Assembly (NCBI RefSeq): GCF_012844305.1
Contig: NZ_JABANE010000078.1
Span: 1 to 41,195 of the forward strand
From: Flammeovirga aprica JL-4
GTDB taxonomy: Bacteria; Bacteroidota; Bacteroidia; Cytophagales; Flammeovirgaceae
Reading direction: 5' to 3'
DNA: 41,195 nt
In this document: one piece after another, positions 21,040-31,400 of the stretch
Position numbering within the stretch: the stretch's first letter is position 1
Layout of the letters: each line of letters begins with the position of its first letter
Notes under the pieces: generated by a model
Seen by the model: the letters and a program-made list of their open reading frames with translations, nothing else
Databases searched by the model: none
Told to the model about the DNA's origin: nothing
Translations under genes and position numbers: made by a program

Positions 21040-24000
21040 ATGAGACATTTATTAATTTATTTGTTGCTCCTCCTGCCAAAATTTCTCTTTGGGCATGAAA
21101 ACAATTCTGAATTTATTATTGTAGTTCAGCAAGATCAGTCACCGATTACGTTTAGTGCAAATACCCAGTCGTCTTTTGAAATAGACTGGCATAATGATGG
21201 GAATTGGGAGACGATCACAACAGCAGGGATGGAAGAAATATCCCATGAATTTGAGGGAATATTGGATACCCTCCGCATAAGAGGTGAGTTGAATCATTTA
21301 TATGCACCTAGAAATATTGTTGATGTAGTTCAATGGGGAGATGTACATTTTACAAGTATGGAACATTCTTTTCAACATTGTTTACTGCTGGAATCATTTT
21401 CGGCACAAGACTTACCTGATTTATCTGATGTTGCCAACATGAATTTTATTTTCAGTGGGAGTCAAGTTTTCAATGGAGATTTGAGTCAATGGGATGTTTC
21501 AACAATCCAAACATTTCGATCTGCTTTTTATAGAGCAACGAATTTTAATGGAGATCTAAGTAATTGGAATGTTTCCTCTGCAACCAATATGAGACATATG
21601 TTTGATCAAGCGACTTCTTTTAATGGAGATTTAAGCTCTTGGGATGTATCTTCAGTTGTAAACATGATAGATATGTTTGTCGACAGTGGTCTATCAACGG
21701 ATAATTATGATCGCCTTTTAAAGAGTTGGAGTAAACTACCTAATTTATCCAATGGTGTTCAATTAGATGCATCAGCTGAGTATTGTGAAGCGGCCACAGA
21801 AAGACAGACATTAATAGACGACTTTGGCTGGGTTATTAATGATGGTGGCCAATGCGAAGAAGTTTTATCAGAACATTTTGTCATTGTGGTTGATGGCAGT
21901 ACAAATGAAATAATTTTCCCATCTGTAAGTACAGCATCATCCTTTGATATTGATTGGGAAAATAATGGTAATTGGGAAACCATCACAACCAATGGTACTA
22001 TATCCCATACATATACAACAGCACCAGATACCATCCGTATACGAGGTGAGTTAAATCACTTTGAAGCTCCTAAAAGTATTATTGATGTAGTACAATGGGG
22101 GGCAACTAATTTTACTTCATTGACAGAAAGTTTTAAGGATTGTGTTAAAATAGAAAAATTCACAGCAAGTGATCTACCTGATTTATCTTCTGTCACAGAA
22201 ATGCGTTCAATGTTTAATAGAGCGATTTCTTTTAATGGAGATCTGAGTTTATGGGATGTGTCTTCAGTCCGTAAACTGAGTGGATTATTTAGTAGAGCGA
22301 TTTCTTTTAATGGAGATTTAAGCTCTTGGGATGTCTCTTCTGTCACAAATATGGAATGGATGTTTGAAAAAGCCGAATCCTTTAATGGAGATATAAGTTC
22401 ATGGGATGTTTCTTCAGTTACGAATATGTATGGTATGTTTCGAGGAAACACATCCTTTAATAATGATTTAAGTTTATGGAATGTATCCTCAGTAGCAGAT
22501 ATGAGAGTTATGTTTACGAATAGTGGCCTATCATCTGATAACTATGATCGCTTATTAAAGGGATGGAGTGCATTACCCGAATTAATAGAAGGAGTACAAT
22601 TAGATGCATCAGTAGAGTATTGTGAAGCACAAGCAGAAAGACAGTCATTGATCGATAATTTTGGCTGGATTATTAATGATGGCGGATTTTATTGTGACGA
22701 GAATCTTTTTGCAAAAGATTTTGTCATTGTAGTTGATGGCAGTACAACCGAAATAAGTTTTCCGTCAGTGAGTACAGGGTCATCCTTTGCTATTGATTGG
22801 GAAAATAATGGCAATTGGGAAACAATTACAACCAATGGATCAATATCCCATTCATATACAACAGCTCCTGATACCATCCGCATAAGAGGAGAGTTAAATC
22901 ACTTTGAAGCTCCCAAAAGTATTATTGATGTAGTGCAATGGGGATCGACTCATTTTACTTCCATGTCAAAATCGTTTTATGATTGTGAAAAAATAGAAAA
23001 ATTCACAGCGACTGACCTACCAGATTTATCTTCTGTCACTACAATGAAAGAAATGTTTAGTGACGCTACTTCTTTTAATGGAGACCTAAGTTTATGGGAT
23101 GTTTCCTCCGTTACAGATATGAGTTTTATGTTTTCTACAGCTTTATTCTTTAATGGCAATATAAGCTCATGGGATGTGTCATCTGTTATGAGAATGGAAT
23201 GGATGTTTAGGGATGCTTCATCTTTTAATGGCGATCTGAGTTTATGGGATGTCTCTTCTGTTACGACTATGGAAGGGATGTTTAGTGGAGCTTCATCTTT
23301 TGCTGGGGATTTAAGTTCATGGAATGTCTCTTCTGTCACAGATATGTCTGATATGTTTTGCTTTGTGTCTTCCTCATTTAATAGTGATTTAAGCACGTGG
23401 GATGTTTCATCTGTTACTGATATGGCTGGTATGTTTTGTTTTACATCCTCATTTAATAGCGATTTAAGTTCATGGGATGTATCTTCTGTTACAACTATGA
23501 TGTGGATGTTTCACAATGCAACTTCATTTAACGGCGATTTAAGTTCATGGGACGTTTCATCTGTTAAAATTATGAGTGATATGTTTACGGCCAGTGGCCT
23601 GTCAACGGATAATTATGATCGTCTATTAATGGGTTGGAGTGCATTACCGGAATTAGAAAATGGAGTACAATTAGATGCATCAGTGGAGTATTGTGAGTCA
23701 TATTCAGAAAGGCAGTCATTGATCGATAAGTTTGGCTGGATCATCAATGATGGAGGCTTATGTGCAGAAGTTGTAGCAAAAGATTTTATCATTGTAGTTG
23801 ATGGCAGTACAACCGAAATCAATTTTCCGTCAGTGAGTACAGCGTCATCCTTTGCTATTGATTGGGAAAATAATGGCAATTGGGAGACTATTACAACCAA
23901 TGGATCAATATCCCATTCCTATATAACAGCTCCTGATACCATCCGCATAAGAGGAGAGTTAAATCACTTTGAAGCTCCCAAAAGTATTATTGATGTAGTG

Positions 24001-27000
24001 CAATGGGGATCGACCCATTTTACTTCTATGGTAAAATCGTTTTTTGATTGCGACAAAATAGAGAAATTCACAGCAACAGATGTCCCTGACTTATCCAATG
24101 TTACGGATATGACCCAGATGTTTGCTGAAGCATCCTTCTTTAATGGTGATATAAGTAATTGGGACGTATCCTCCGTCGAAAAAATGGGAAGTGTTTTTGC
24201 TGAAGCATCCTCCTTTAATGGAGATTTAAGTAATTGGGATGTCTCTTCCGTCGTCACTATGGGCAGGATGTTTTATCAAGCATCCTCCTTTAATGGCGAT
24301 ATAAGTAATTGGGATGTCTCTTCCGTAGGGTATATGGGTTGGATGTTTCATCAAGCGTCTTTATTTAATGGTGATTTAAGTAACTGGGATGTATCCAAAG
24401 TAACCGGGATGGTCAACATGTTTACCGAAAGTGGCCTGTCAACGGATAATTATGATCGCTTATTAATAGGTTGGAGTGAACTGCCAGAATTAAAAAGCGG
24501 AGTACAATTAGATGTATCAGTGGAATATTGTGAGTCATATTCAGAAAGGGAGTCATTGATCGATAAGTTTGGCTGGATCATCAATGATGGAGGCTTATGT
24601 GTAGAGGTTGTAGCAAAAGATTTTGTCATTGTAGTTGATGGCAGTACAACTGAAATTAATTTTGCATCAGTAAGTACAGCGTCATCCTTTGCTATTGATT
24701 GGGAAAATAATGGTAATTGGGTAACAATTACAACCAATGGATCAATATCCCATTCATATACAACAGCACCAGATACCATTCGCATAAGAGGTGAGTTAAA
24801 TCACTTTCAAGCTCCCAAAAGTATTATTGATGTAGTGCAATGGGGATCAACCCATTTTACCTCCATGACAGCAAGTTTTAAGGATTGTGATAAAATACAA
24901 AAATTCACAGCGAGCGATCTACCCGATTTATCTTCTGTCATAGATATGTCTTCTATGTTTAATGGTGCTACTTCTATTAATGCAGATTTAAGCACCTGGG
25001 ATGTCTCTTCTGTTATAGATATGTCTTCCATGTTTAATGGTGCTACTTCTGTTAATGCAGATTTAAACACTTGGGATGTCTCCTCTGTCACAGATATGTC
25101 TTATATGTTTGACAGAGCAAGTTCTTTTAATGGAGATCTAAGTACCTGGGATGTCTCTTCTGTTAAGAATATGACCTCTATGTTTTACCGAGCTACCTCT
25201 TTTAATGGCGATTTAAGTAGCTGGGACGTTTCTTCTGTTGAGTGGATGGGTTATATGTTTAGTGAAGCCACCACCTTTATTGGCAATTTAAGTAGTTGGG
25301 ATGTCTCATCTGTCGTATTTATGTCTTCTATGTTTAATGGTGCTACATCATTTAATGATGATTTAAGTAGTTGGAATGTCTCTTCCGTGGGATATATGTC
25401 TGGTATGTTTGTGGGTAGTAGCCTATCGACAGATAATTATGATCTTTTATTAAAGGGTTGGAGCGCATTACCTGCATTAACAAATGGCGTAAACTTAGAT
25501 GTATCAGTGGAGTATTGTGAGTCATATTCAGAAAGGCAGTCATTAATCGATAAGTTTGGCTGGGTAATCAATGATGGAGGTATATGTGCAGAGGTTGTAG
25601 CCAAAGACTTGGTCATTGTAGTTGATGGAAGTACAACTGAAATAAATTTTCCTTCAGTGAGTACTGCATCATCCTTTGCTATTGACTGGGAAAATAATGA
25701 TAATTGGGAAACAATTACAACTAATGGAACTTTAGCACATTCCTATACAACTACTCCTGATACGATCCGCCTAAGAGGCGAGTTAAATCACTTCCAAGCT
25801 CCTGTGAGTATAATAGATGTAGTACAATGGGGGTCGACTAATTTTACTTCTATGTCGAATTCATTTTATAAATGTGACAAAATAGAGAGATTCACAGCCA
25901 CAGATGTTCCTGATTTATCTTCTGTAGAGAATATGCCTGGGATGTTTTATGAGGCATCTTCTTTTAATGGTGATTTAAGTGGTTGGGATGTCTCCTCTGT
26001 CGTAAGTATGGCGGGTATGTTTGAAAGAGCTGCTTCCTTTAATGGCGATATAAGTAACTGGGATGTCTCCTCCGTTACGAGTATGAGTTGGATGTTTTCA
26101 GAAGCTACTTCCTTTAATGGTGATTTAAGCTTATGGAACGTTTCTTCCGTGGGATATATGAACAGGATGTTTACCGACAGTGGGCTATCAACGGATAATT
26201 ATGATCTTTTATTAAAGGGTTGGAGTGCATTACCGGCATTAAAAAATGGCGTAAACTTAGATGTATCGGTGGAGTACTGTGAGGCGTCAGCAGAAAGACA
26301 GTCATTGATAGATAACTATGGCTGGATCATCAATGATGGTGGTTTTTTCTGTGAAGATGATATTTCAGCAGAAGATTTTGTCATTGTAGTTGATGGAAGC
26401 ACAACCAGAATAAATTTCCCTTCAGTGAGCACAGCATCATCTTTTGATATTGATTGGGAAAATAATGACAATTGGGAAACAATTACAACCAATGGAACTT
26501 TGTCACATTCCTATACAACTACTCCCGATACAATACGTATCAGAGGCGAGTTAAATCACTTTGCAGCCCCTAAGAGTATTATTGATGTAGTGCAATGGGG
26601 ATCAACTCATCTTACTTCTATGTCAACATCGTTTTATGAATGCGATAAAATAGAAAAATTTACAGCCACAGACGTCCCTGATTTATCTTCCGTCACGGAT
26701 ATGAATACTATGTTTCGAGGAGCAAGTTCTTTTAATGGTGATTTAAGCTTATGGGATGTTTCTTCAGTCACGAATATGTCTTTAATGTTTGTAGATGCAA
26801 GTTCCTTTAATGGTGATTTAAGCTTATGGGATGTCTCCTCCGTTAGTAGTATGAGTTGGATGTTCCAAGGAGCGACTTCCTTTAATGGCGATTTAAGCAG
26901 TTGGGATGTCTCTTCGGTAACGGATATGCGCTCTATGTTTTATGCAGTGACTTCTTTTAATGGTGATATAAGTAATTGGGATGTCTCTTCGGTAACGAAT

Positions 27001-27720
27001 ATGAGTTCTATGTTCAATGGAGCAACTTCCTTTAATGGTGATATAAGTAATTGGGATGTCTCTTCGGTAACGAACATGTCTTTTATCTTTTATGGAACTA
27101 CTTCCTTTAATGGTGATATAAGTAATTGGGATGTCTCTTCGGTAACGAATATGAGTTCTATGTTTGATTATGCGAGCTCTTTTAATGGTGATATAAGTAA
27201 TTGGGATGTCTCTTCGGTAACGGATATACGTTCTATGTTCAATGCAGCGACTTCTTTTAATGGCGATATAAGTAATTGGGATGTCTCTTCGGTCTCGGAT
27301 ATGCGTTCTATGTTCCAAGGAGCGACTTCCTTTAATGGCGATATAAGTAATTGGGATGTCTCTTCGGTCTTGGATATGCGTTCTATGTTCCAAGGAGCGA
27401 CTTCTTTTAATGGCGATATAAGTAATTGGGATGTCTCTTTCGTTAGTGGTATGGGGTATATGTTTTATAATGCTACTTCTTTTAATGGCAATTTAAGCTT
27501 ATGGGATGTATCCAAAGTGACTGTGATGGACAATATGTTTATAAGTAGTGGATTATCAACGGATAATTATGATAGCTTATTAGTAGGGTGGAGTACATTA
27601 CCGGCATTAAAAACATTCGTAAACTTAGGTGTATCAGCGGGGTATTGTACTGCACAAGCAGAAAGACAGTACTTGATAGATTACTACAATTGGACTATCA
27701 ATGATCTAGGAGAAAACTGC
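21040..27720 (+). repeat. Seven tandem in-gene modules (~770-1350 bp each)
   Basis: Module starts, marked by the DFVIVVDGS-type segment, are near 21871, 22711, 23776, 24613, 25600 and 26368; the first module is a divergent N-terminal version. Length differences come from the number of 75-bp DUF285 repeats. Module 1 resembles module 1 of the next gene, module 6 resembles its module 6 (VENMPGMFYEASSF) and module 7 its module 8 (MNTMFRGASSFNGDLS). Confidence 0.9.
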
Positions 27721-27981
27721 TCCTCTACAAATGCTCGATCAATCATGAATTCAGAAGCTCTAAAAGGAGTATCAGGTTCGTCTATTTCAGATTTGGCTGG
27801 AGATATAGAGTGGATACTGTATGATTTTAGTGGTCAACTAATTGACAAAGGATCACTCACTCTTCAAAATGGGGAAGCATTCAGATGGCAGAATCTACAA
27901 ACCCAGTATCAAAAAGCAGGTATCTTAAGGGTTTTTGATCGTAATGGAAATGTGTCTGTGATCAAATTTATCAAAGAGTAA
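21040..27981 (+). CDS. Giant BspA/DUF285-family surface protein, seven modules
   Basis: About 2313 residues; an ATG at 21034 could also be used, but the paralog alignment favours 21040. The signal peptide is MRHLLIYLLLLLPKFLFG. Seven modules follow, beginning at about 21040, 21871, 22711, 23776, 24613, 25600 and 26368. Each has a PKD-like domain (DFVIVVDGSTTEINFPSVS ... IDWENNGNWETITTNG), the linker SIIDVVQWGSTHFTSM, a variable number of 25-residue DUF285 repeats (FNGDLSSWDVSSVT.M..MF), a cap (SGLSTDNYDRLLKGWSALP) and a Cys-containing junction (VEYCEAQAERQSLIDNFGW). The C-terminal ~85 residues resemble a T9SS-type tail but lack the YPNP motif. It is presumably a surface adhesin or binding protein. 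It has its own leader box and terminator, so it is likely monocistronic. Confidence 0.92.
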   Translation: MRHLLIYLLLLLPKFLFGHENNSEFIIVVQQDQSPITFSANTQSSFEIDWHNDGNWETITTAGMEEISHEFEGILDTLRIRGELNHLYAPRNIVDVVQWGDVHFTSMEHSFQHCLLLESFSAQDLPDLSDVANMNFIFSGSQVFNGDLSQWDVSTIQTFRSAFYRATNFNGDLSNWNVSSATNMRHMFDQATSFNGDLSSWDVSSVVNMIDMFVDSGLSTDNYDRLLKSWSKLPNLSNGVQLDASAEYCEAATERQTLIDDFGWVINDGGQCEEVLSEHFVIVVDGSTNEIIFPSVSTASSFDIDWENNGNWETITTNGTISHTYTTAPDTIRIRGELNHFEAPKSIIDVVQWGATNFTSLTESFKDCVKIEKFTASDLPDLSSVTEMRSMFNRAISFNGDLSLWDVSSVRKLSGLFSRAISFNGDLSSWDVSSVTNMEWMFEKAESFNGDISSWDVSSVTNMYGMFRGNTSFNNDLSLWNVSSVADMRVMFTNSGLSSDNYDRLLKGWSALPELIEGVQLDASVEYCEAQAERQSLIDNFGWIINDGGFYCDENLFAKDFVIVVDGSTTEISFPSVSTGSSFAIDWENNGNWETITTNGSISHSYTTAPDTIRIRGELNHFEAPKSIIDVVQWGSTHFTSMSKSFYDCEKIEKFTATDLPDLSSVTTMKEMFSDATSFNGDLSLWDVSSVTDMSFMFSTALFFNGNISSWDVSSVMRMEWMFRDASSFNGDLSLWDVSSVTTMEGMFSGASSFAGDLSSWNVSSVTDMSDMFCFVSSSFNSDLSTWDVSSVTDMAGMFCFTSSFNSDLSSWDVSSVTTMMWMFHNATSFNGDLSSWDVSSVKIMSDMFTASGLSTDNYDRLLMGWSALPELENGVQLDASVEYCESYSERQSLIDKFGWIINDGGLCAEVVAKDFIIVVDGSTTEINFPSVSTASSFAIDWENNGNWETITTNGSISHSYITAPDTIRIRGELNHFEAPKSIIDVVQWGSTHFTSMVKSFFDCDKIEKFTATDVPDLSNVTDMTQMFAEASFFNGDISNWDVSSVEKMGSVFAEASSFNGDLSNWDVSSVVTMGRMFYQASSFNGDISNWDVSSVGYMGWMFHQASLFNGDLSNWDVSKVTGMVNMFTESGLSTDNYDRLLIGWSELPELKSGVQLDVSVEYCESYSERESLIDKFGWIINDGGLCVEVVAKDFVIVVDGSTTEINFASVSTASSFAIDWENNGNWVTITTNGSISHSYTTAPDTIRIRGELNHFQAPKSIIDVVQWGSTHFTSMTASFKDCDKIQKFTASDLPDLSSVIDMSSMFNGATSINADLSTWDVSSVIDMSSMFNGATSVNADLNTWDVSSVTDMSYMFDRASSFNGDLSTWDVSSVKNMTSMFYRATSFNGDLSSWDVSSVEWMGYMFSEATTFIGNLSSWDVSSVVFMSSMFNGATSFNDDLSSWNVSSVGYMSGMFVGSSLSTDNYDLLLKGWSALPALTNGVNLDVSVEYCESYSERQSLIDKFGWVINDGGICAEVVAKDLVIVVDGSTTEINFPSVSTASSFAIDWENNDNWETITTNGTLAHSYTTTPDTIRLRGELNHFQAPVSIIDVVQWGSTNFTSMSNSFYKCDKIERFTATDVPDLSSVENMPGMFYEASSFNGDLSGWDVSSVVSMAGMFERAASFNGDISNWDVSSVTSMSWMFSEATSFNGDLSLWNVSSVGYMNRMFTDSGLSTDNYDLLLKGWSALPALKNGVNLDVSVEYCEASAERQSLIDNYGWIINDGGFFCEDDISAEDFVIVVDGSTTRINFPSVSTASSFDIDWENNDNWETITTNGTLSHSYTTTPDTIRIRGELNHFAAPKSIIDVVQWGSTHLTSMSTSFYECDKIEKFTATDVPDLSSVTDMNTMFRGASSFNGDLSLWDVSSVTNMSLMFVDASSFNGDLSLWDVSSVSSMSWMFQGATSFNGDLSSWDVSSVTDMRSMFYAVTSFNGDISNWDVSSVTNMSSMFNGATSFNGDISNWDVSSVTNMSFIFYGTTSFNGDISNWDVSSVTNMSSMFDYASSFNGDISNWDVSSVTDIRSMFNAATSFNGDISNWDVSSVSDMRSMFQGATSFNGDISNWDVSSVLDMRSMFQGATSFNGDISNWDVSFVSGMGYMFYNATSFNGNLSLWDVSKVTVMDNMFISSGLSTDNYDSLLVGWSTLPALKTFVNLGVSAGYCTAQAERQYLIDYYNWTINDLGENCSSTNARSIMNSEALKGVSGSSISDLAGDIEWILYDFSGQLIDKGSLTLQNGEAFRWQNLQTQYQKAGILRVFDRNGNVSVIKFIKE
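26895..27480 (+). repeat. Highly uniform 75-bp tandem array within module 7
   Basis: AGTAATTGGGATGTCTCTTC recurs at 26971, 27046, 27121, 27196, 27271, 27346 and 27421, an exact 75-nt period. The codons are nearly identical, unlike the synonymous variation seen between repeats elsewhere in the gene. Each unit encodes one DUF285 repeat (SFNGDISNWDVSSVTNM). This looks like recent expansion or homogenisation. Confidence 0.9.
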
Positions 27982-28054
27982 ACTTTTATTCTACCTTAAA
28001 TTGATTAAATAAATGATGTTTGAATAATTACGTTATTAGTAATTAACTATTCCA

Positions 28055-28097
28055 AAGCCTTCTTGCCTTTGTATTCAAAGGCAAGAAGGCTTCTTTT
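28055..28097 (+). terminator. Rho-independent terminator of the seven-module gene
   Basis: The 17-bp stem AAGCCTTCTTGCCTTTG / CAAAGGCAAGAAGGCTT is followed by CTTTTT. This is the strongest hairpin in the window, about 75 nt past the stop codon. Confidence 0.88.
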
Positions 28098-28156
28098 TGA
28101 AGTGCTCAACTCAAATAATTATGTGTTATTAATGAGTATTTCTTTGTTGATTAACA

Positions 28157-28205
28157 TTAACAATTACTTGTGGTGATAAATATTATGCTAGGAGTCTAAA
28201 TAATG
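28157..28205 (+). promoter_or_regulatory. Conserved leader box of the DUF285 genes, copy 3
   Basis: TTAACA (28157-28162), 18 nt including GTGGTGATAAA, TATTAT (28181-28186), then GGAGTCTAAATAATG. It lies ~307 nt upstream of the ATG at 28464 and is almost identical to copy 2. Confidence 0.6.
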
Positions 28206-28269
28206 TAAACTCAATCTAAACTATTTAAGAACAAACTTATCAACATTTAATGTATTGGTATTTTTGTCC

Positions 28270-28436
28270 TAAGTACTAAAGCCAACAATAATAAAATAAA
28301 TAATTCTGTAACTATTTTTTGTAAGTATAACTTTAAAAAATGTATGAATAGAGGTTCTATTGCTAGTTTTTTAAAGACAGTATTTTCGAAACAGTAAATA
28401 AGAATTAGTATTCAATAATGTTTGTCTTGGTACTTA
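28270..28436. mobile_element. MITE-like element, class A, copy A4
   Basis: The 167-bp element has the same ends and nearly the same sequence as A3. It lies at the same position between the leader box and the start codon. The shared position implies that it was already in the leader before the two giant genes separated by duplication. Confidence 0.75.
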
Positions 28437-28463
28437 TATCCTAAATTAAAATAACCTAAGACT

Positions 28464-31400
28464 ATGAGACATTTATTTATTTATTTGTTATTCCTCTTAC
28501 CAAAATTTCTCTTAGCACAAGAGAACAGTTCTGAATTTATTATTGTAGTTCAGCAAGATCAGTCACCGATTACGTTTAGTGCAAACACCCAGTCGTCTTT
28601 TGAAATAGACTGGCATAATGATGGGAATTGGGAGACGATCACAACAGCAGGATTGGAAGAAATATCCCATGAATTTGAGGGAGTATTGGATACCCTTCGC
28701 ATAAGAGGAGAATTGAATCATTTTAAAGCCCCCAAAAATATTATTGATGTAGTACAGTGGGGAGATGTGCATTTTACAAGTATGGAATATGCCTTCCACC
28801 ACTGTTTACTATTGGAATCATTTTCAGCACAAGACTTACCTGATTTATCAGATGTTACCGACCTGAATTATATTTTCAGTGGATGTAGATCCTTCAATGG
28901 AGACTTGAGTCAATGGGACGTTTCAACAATCCAAACCTTTCGGTCAGCTTTTTATAGAGCAGGGCATTTTAATGGAGATCTAAGTAATTGGAATGTTGCC
29001 GCAGCAACCAATATGAGACATATGTTTGATCGAGCGAGTTCTTTTGATGGAGATTTGAGTTCCTGGGATGTCTCTTCAGTTGTAAATATGAGTAATATGT
29101 TTACTGAAAGTGGCCTATCAACGGATAATTATGATCGCATATTAAAGGGTTGGAGTGCATTACCAGAATTAGAAGATAAAGTACAATTAGATGCATCAGT
29201 AGAGTATTGTGAGGCACAAGCAGAAAGACAGTCATTGATAGATAACTATGGCTGGACTATCAATGATGGAGGTCTATGCGAAGAGGTTTTAGCAAAAGAT
29301 TTTGTCATTGTAGTAGATGGAAGTACAACCGAAATAAACTTCCCATCAGTGACCACAGCGTCATCCTTTGTTATTGATTGGGAAAATAATGGCAATTGGG
29401 AAACAATCACAACCAATGGTACTTTAGCACATTCATATACAACAGCTCCTGATACCATTCGTATAAGAGGTGAGTTAAATCACTTTGAAGCTCCCAAAAG
29501 TATTATTGATGTAGTGCAATGGGGGTCGACTCATTTTACTTCTATGGCATCATCATTTAGACGCTGTGATAAAATAGAAAAATTCACAGCCACAGATGTC
29601 CCTAATTTATCTTCGGTCACGGATATGAACACTATGTTTTATAAAGCGACTTCTTTTAATGGCGATTTAAGTAGTTGGGATGTCTCTTCCGTCACGGATA
29701 TACGGGGTATGTTTTCTGAAGCTTCATCTTTTAATGGGGATATAAGTAATTGGGATGTCTCTTCAGTAACTGATATGACTAGTATGTTTCGAGACGCAAG
29801 TTCCTTTAATGGTGATATAAGCTTATGGGATGTATCTTCGGTCAAGTACCTAGGTTCAATGTTTTCGGAAGCGACTTCTTTTAATGGTGATATAAGCTTA
29901 TGGGATGTTTCTTCAGTAGCATTTATGCCTAATATGTTCAACGGAGCGACATCCTTTAATGGCGATATAAGTAATTGGGATGTATCTTCTATCCATTTTA
30001 TGAATGGTTTGTTTACGGACAGTGGATTATCAACGGATAATTATGATCGCATATTAAAAGGTTGGAGTGCATTACCGAAATTAGAAGATGGAGTACAATT
30101 AGATGCATCAGTAGAGTATTGTGAGTCATCAGCAGAAAGACAGTCATTGATAGATAACTATGGCTGGACTATCAATGATGGAGGTCTATGCGAGGAGGTT
30201 TTAGCAAAAGATTTTGTCATTGTAGTTGATGGAAGCACAACTGAAATAAACTTCCCATCAGTGACCACAGCGTCATCCTTTGCTATTGATTGGGAAAATA
30301 ATGGCAATTGGGAAACAATCACAACCAATGGTACAATATCTCATTCATATACAACACCCCCAGATACCATTCGCATAAGAGGTGAGTTAAATCACTTTCA
30401 AGCTCCAAAAAGTATTATTGATGTAGTGCAATGGGGATCGACTAATTTTTCCTCTATGAATTCATCATTTAGTGACTGTGATAAAATAGAAAAATTCACA
30501 GCTAGTGATTTACCTGATTTATCTTCCGTCACGGATATGTCTTATATGTTTTATGAGGCATCTTCTTTTAATGGTGATCTAAGTAATTGGGATGTCTCTT
30601 CAGTAACGGATATGAATTTTATGTTTTCTGGAGCATCTTCCTTTAATGGCAATTTAAGCAATTGGGATGTCTCTTCAGTAACGAATATGTCTAATATGTT
30701 TAGTGTTGCTTCATCTTTTAATGGTGATTTAAGTAGTTGGGATGTTTCTTCAGTCACGCTTATGTATTTTATGTTTAACGGAGCTAAATCTTTTAATGGT
30801 GATTTAAGTAGTTGGGATGTTTCTTCAGTAATAAAAATGCCTGGTATGTTTCATGGAGCGACTTCCTTTAATAGAGATTTAAGTAGTTGGGATGTCTCTT
30901 CCGTCACAAATATGTCTTTTATGTTTCATAGAGCGACTTCCTTTAATAGAGATTTAAGTAGTTGGGATGTCTCTTCTGTAACTGATATGTCTTATATGTT
31001 TCATAGAGCGACTTCCTTTAATAGAGATTTAAGTAGTTGGGATGTCTCTTCTGTAACTGATATGTCTTCTATGTTTTCAGGTGCTGATTCCTTTGATGGA
31101 GATTTGAGTTCCTGGGATGTCTCTTCAGTTGTAAATATGAGTAATATGTTTACTGAAAGTGGCCTATCAACGGATAATTATGATCGCATATTAAAGGGTT
31201 GGAGTGCATTACCGTCATTAAAAAATAACGTAAACTTAGATGCATCAGTAGAGTATTGTGAGGCACAAGCAGAAAGACAGTCATTGATAGATAACTATGG
31301 CTGGATTATCAATGATGGTGGTTTTTTCTGTGAAGAGGATGTTTTAGCAGAAGATTTTGTCATTGTAGTAGATGGTAGCACAACCGAAATAAATTTCCCT

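Noticed and set aside
26893..27393. 166-residue minus-strand open frame, and many other short minus-strand frames across 21.7-35.3 kb
   Set aside because: They lie antisense to the DUF285 repeats and repeat with the same 75-bp period; they are by-products of the plus-strand codon pattern.
26895..27480. CRISPR-like or satellite array because of the regular period
   Set aside because: The period is exactly 25 codons in an open frame encoding DUF285 repeats; there are no variable spacers between constant repeats.
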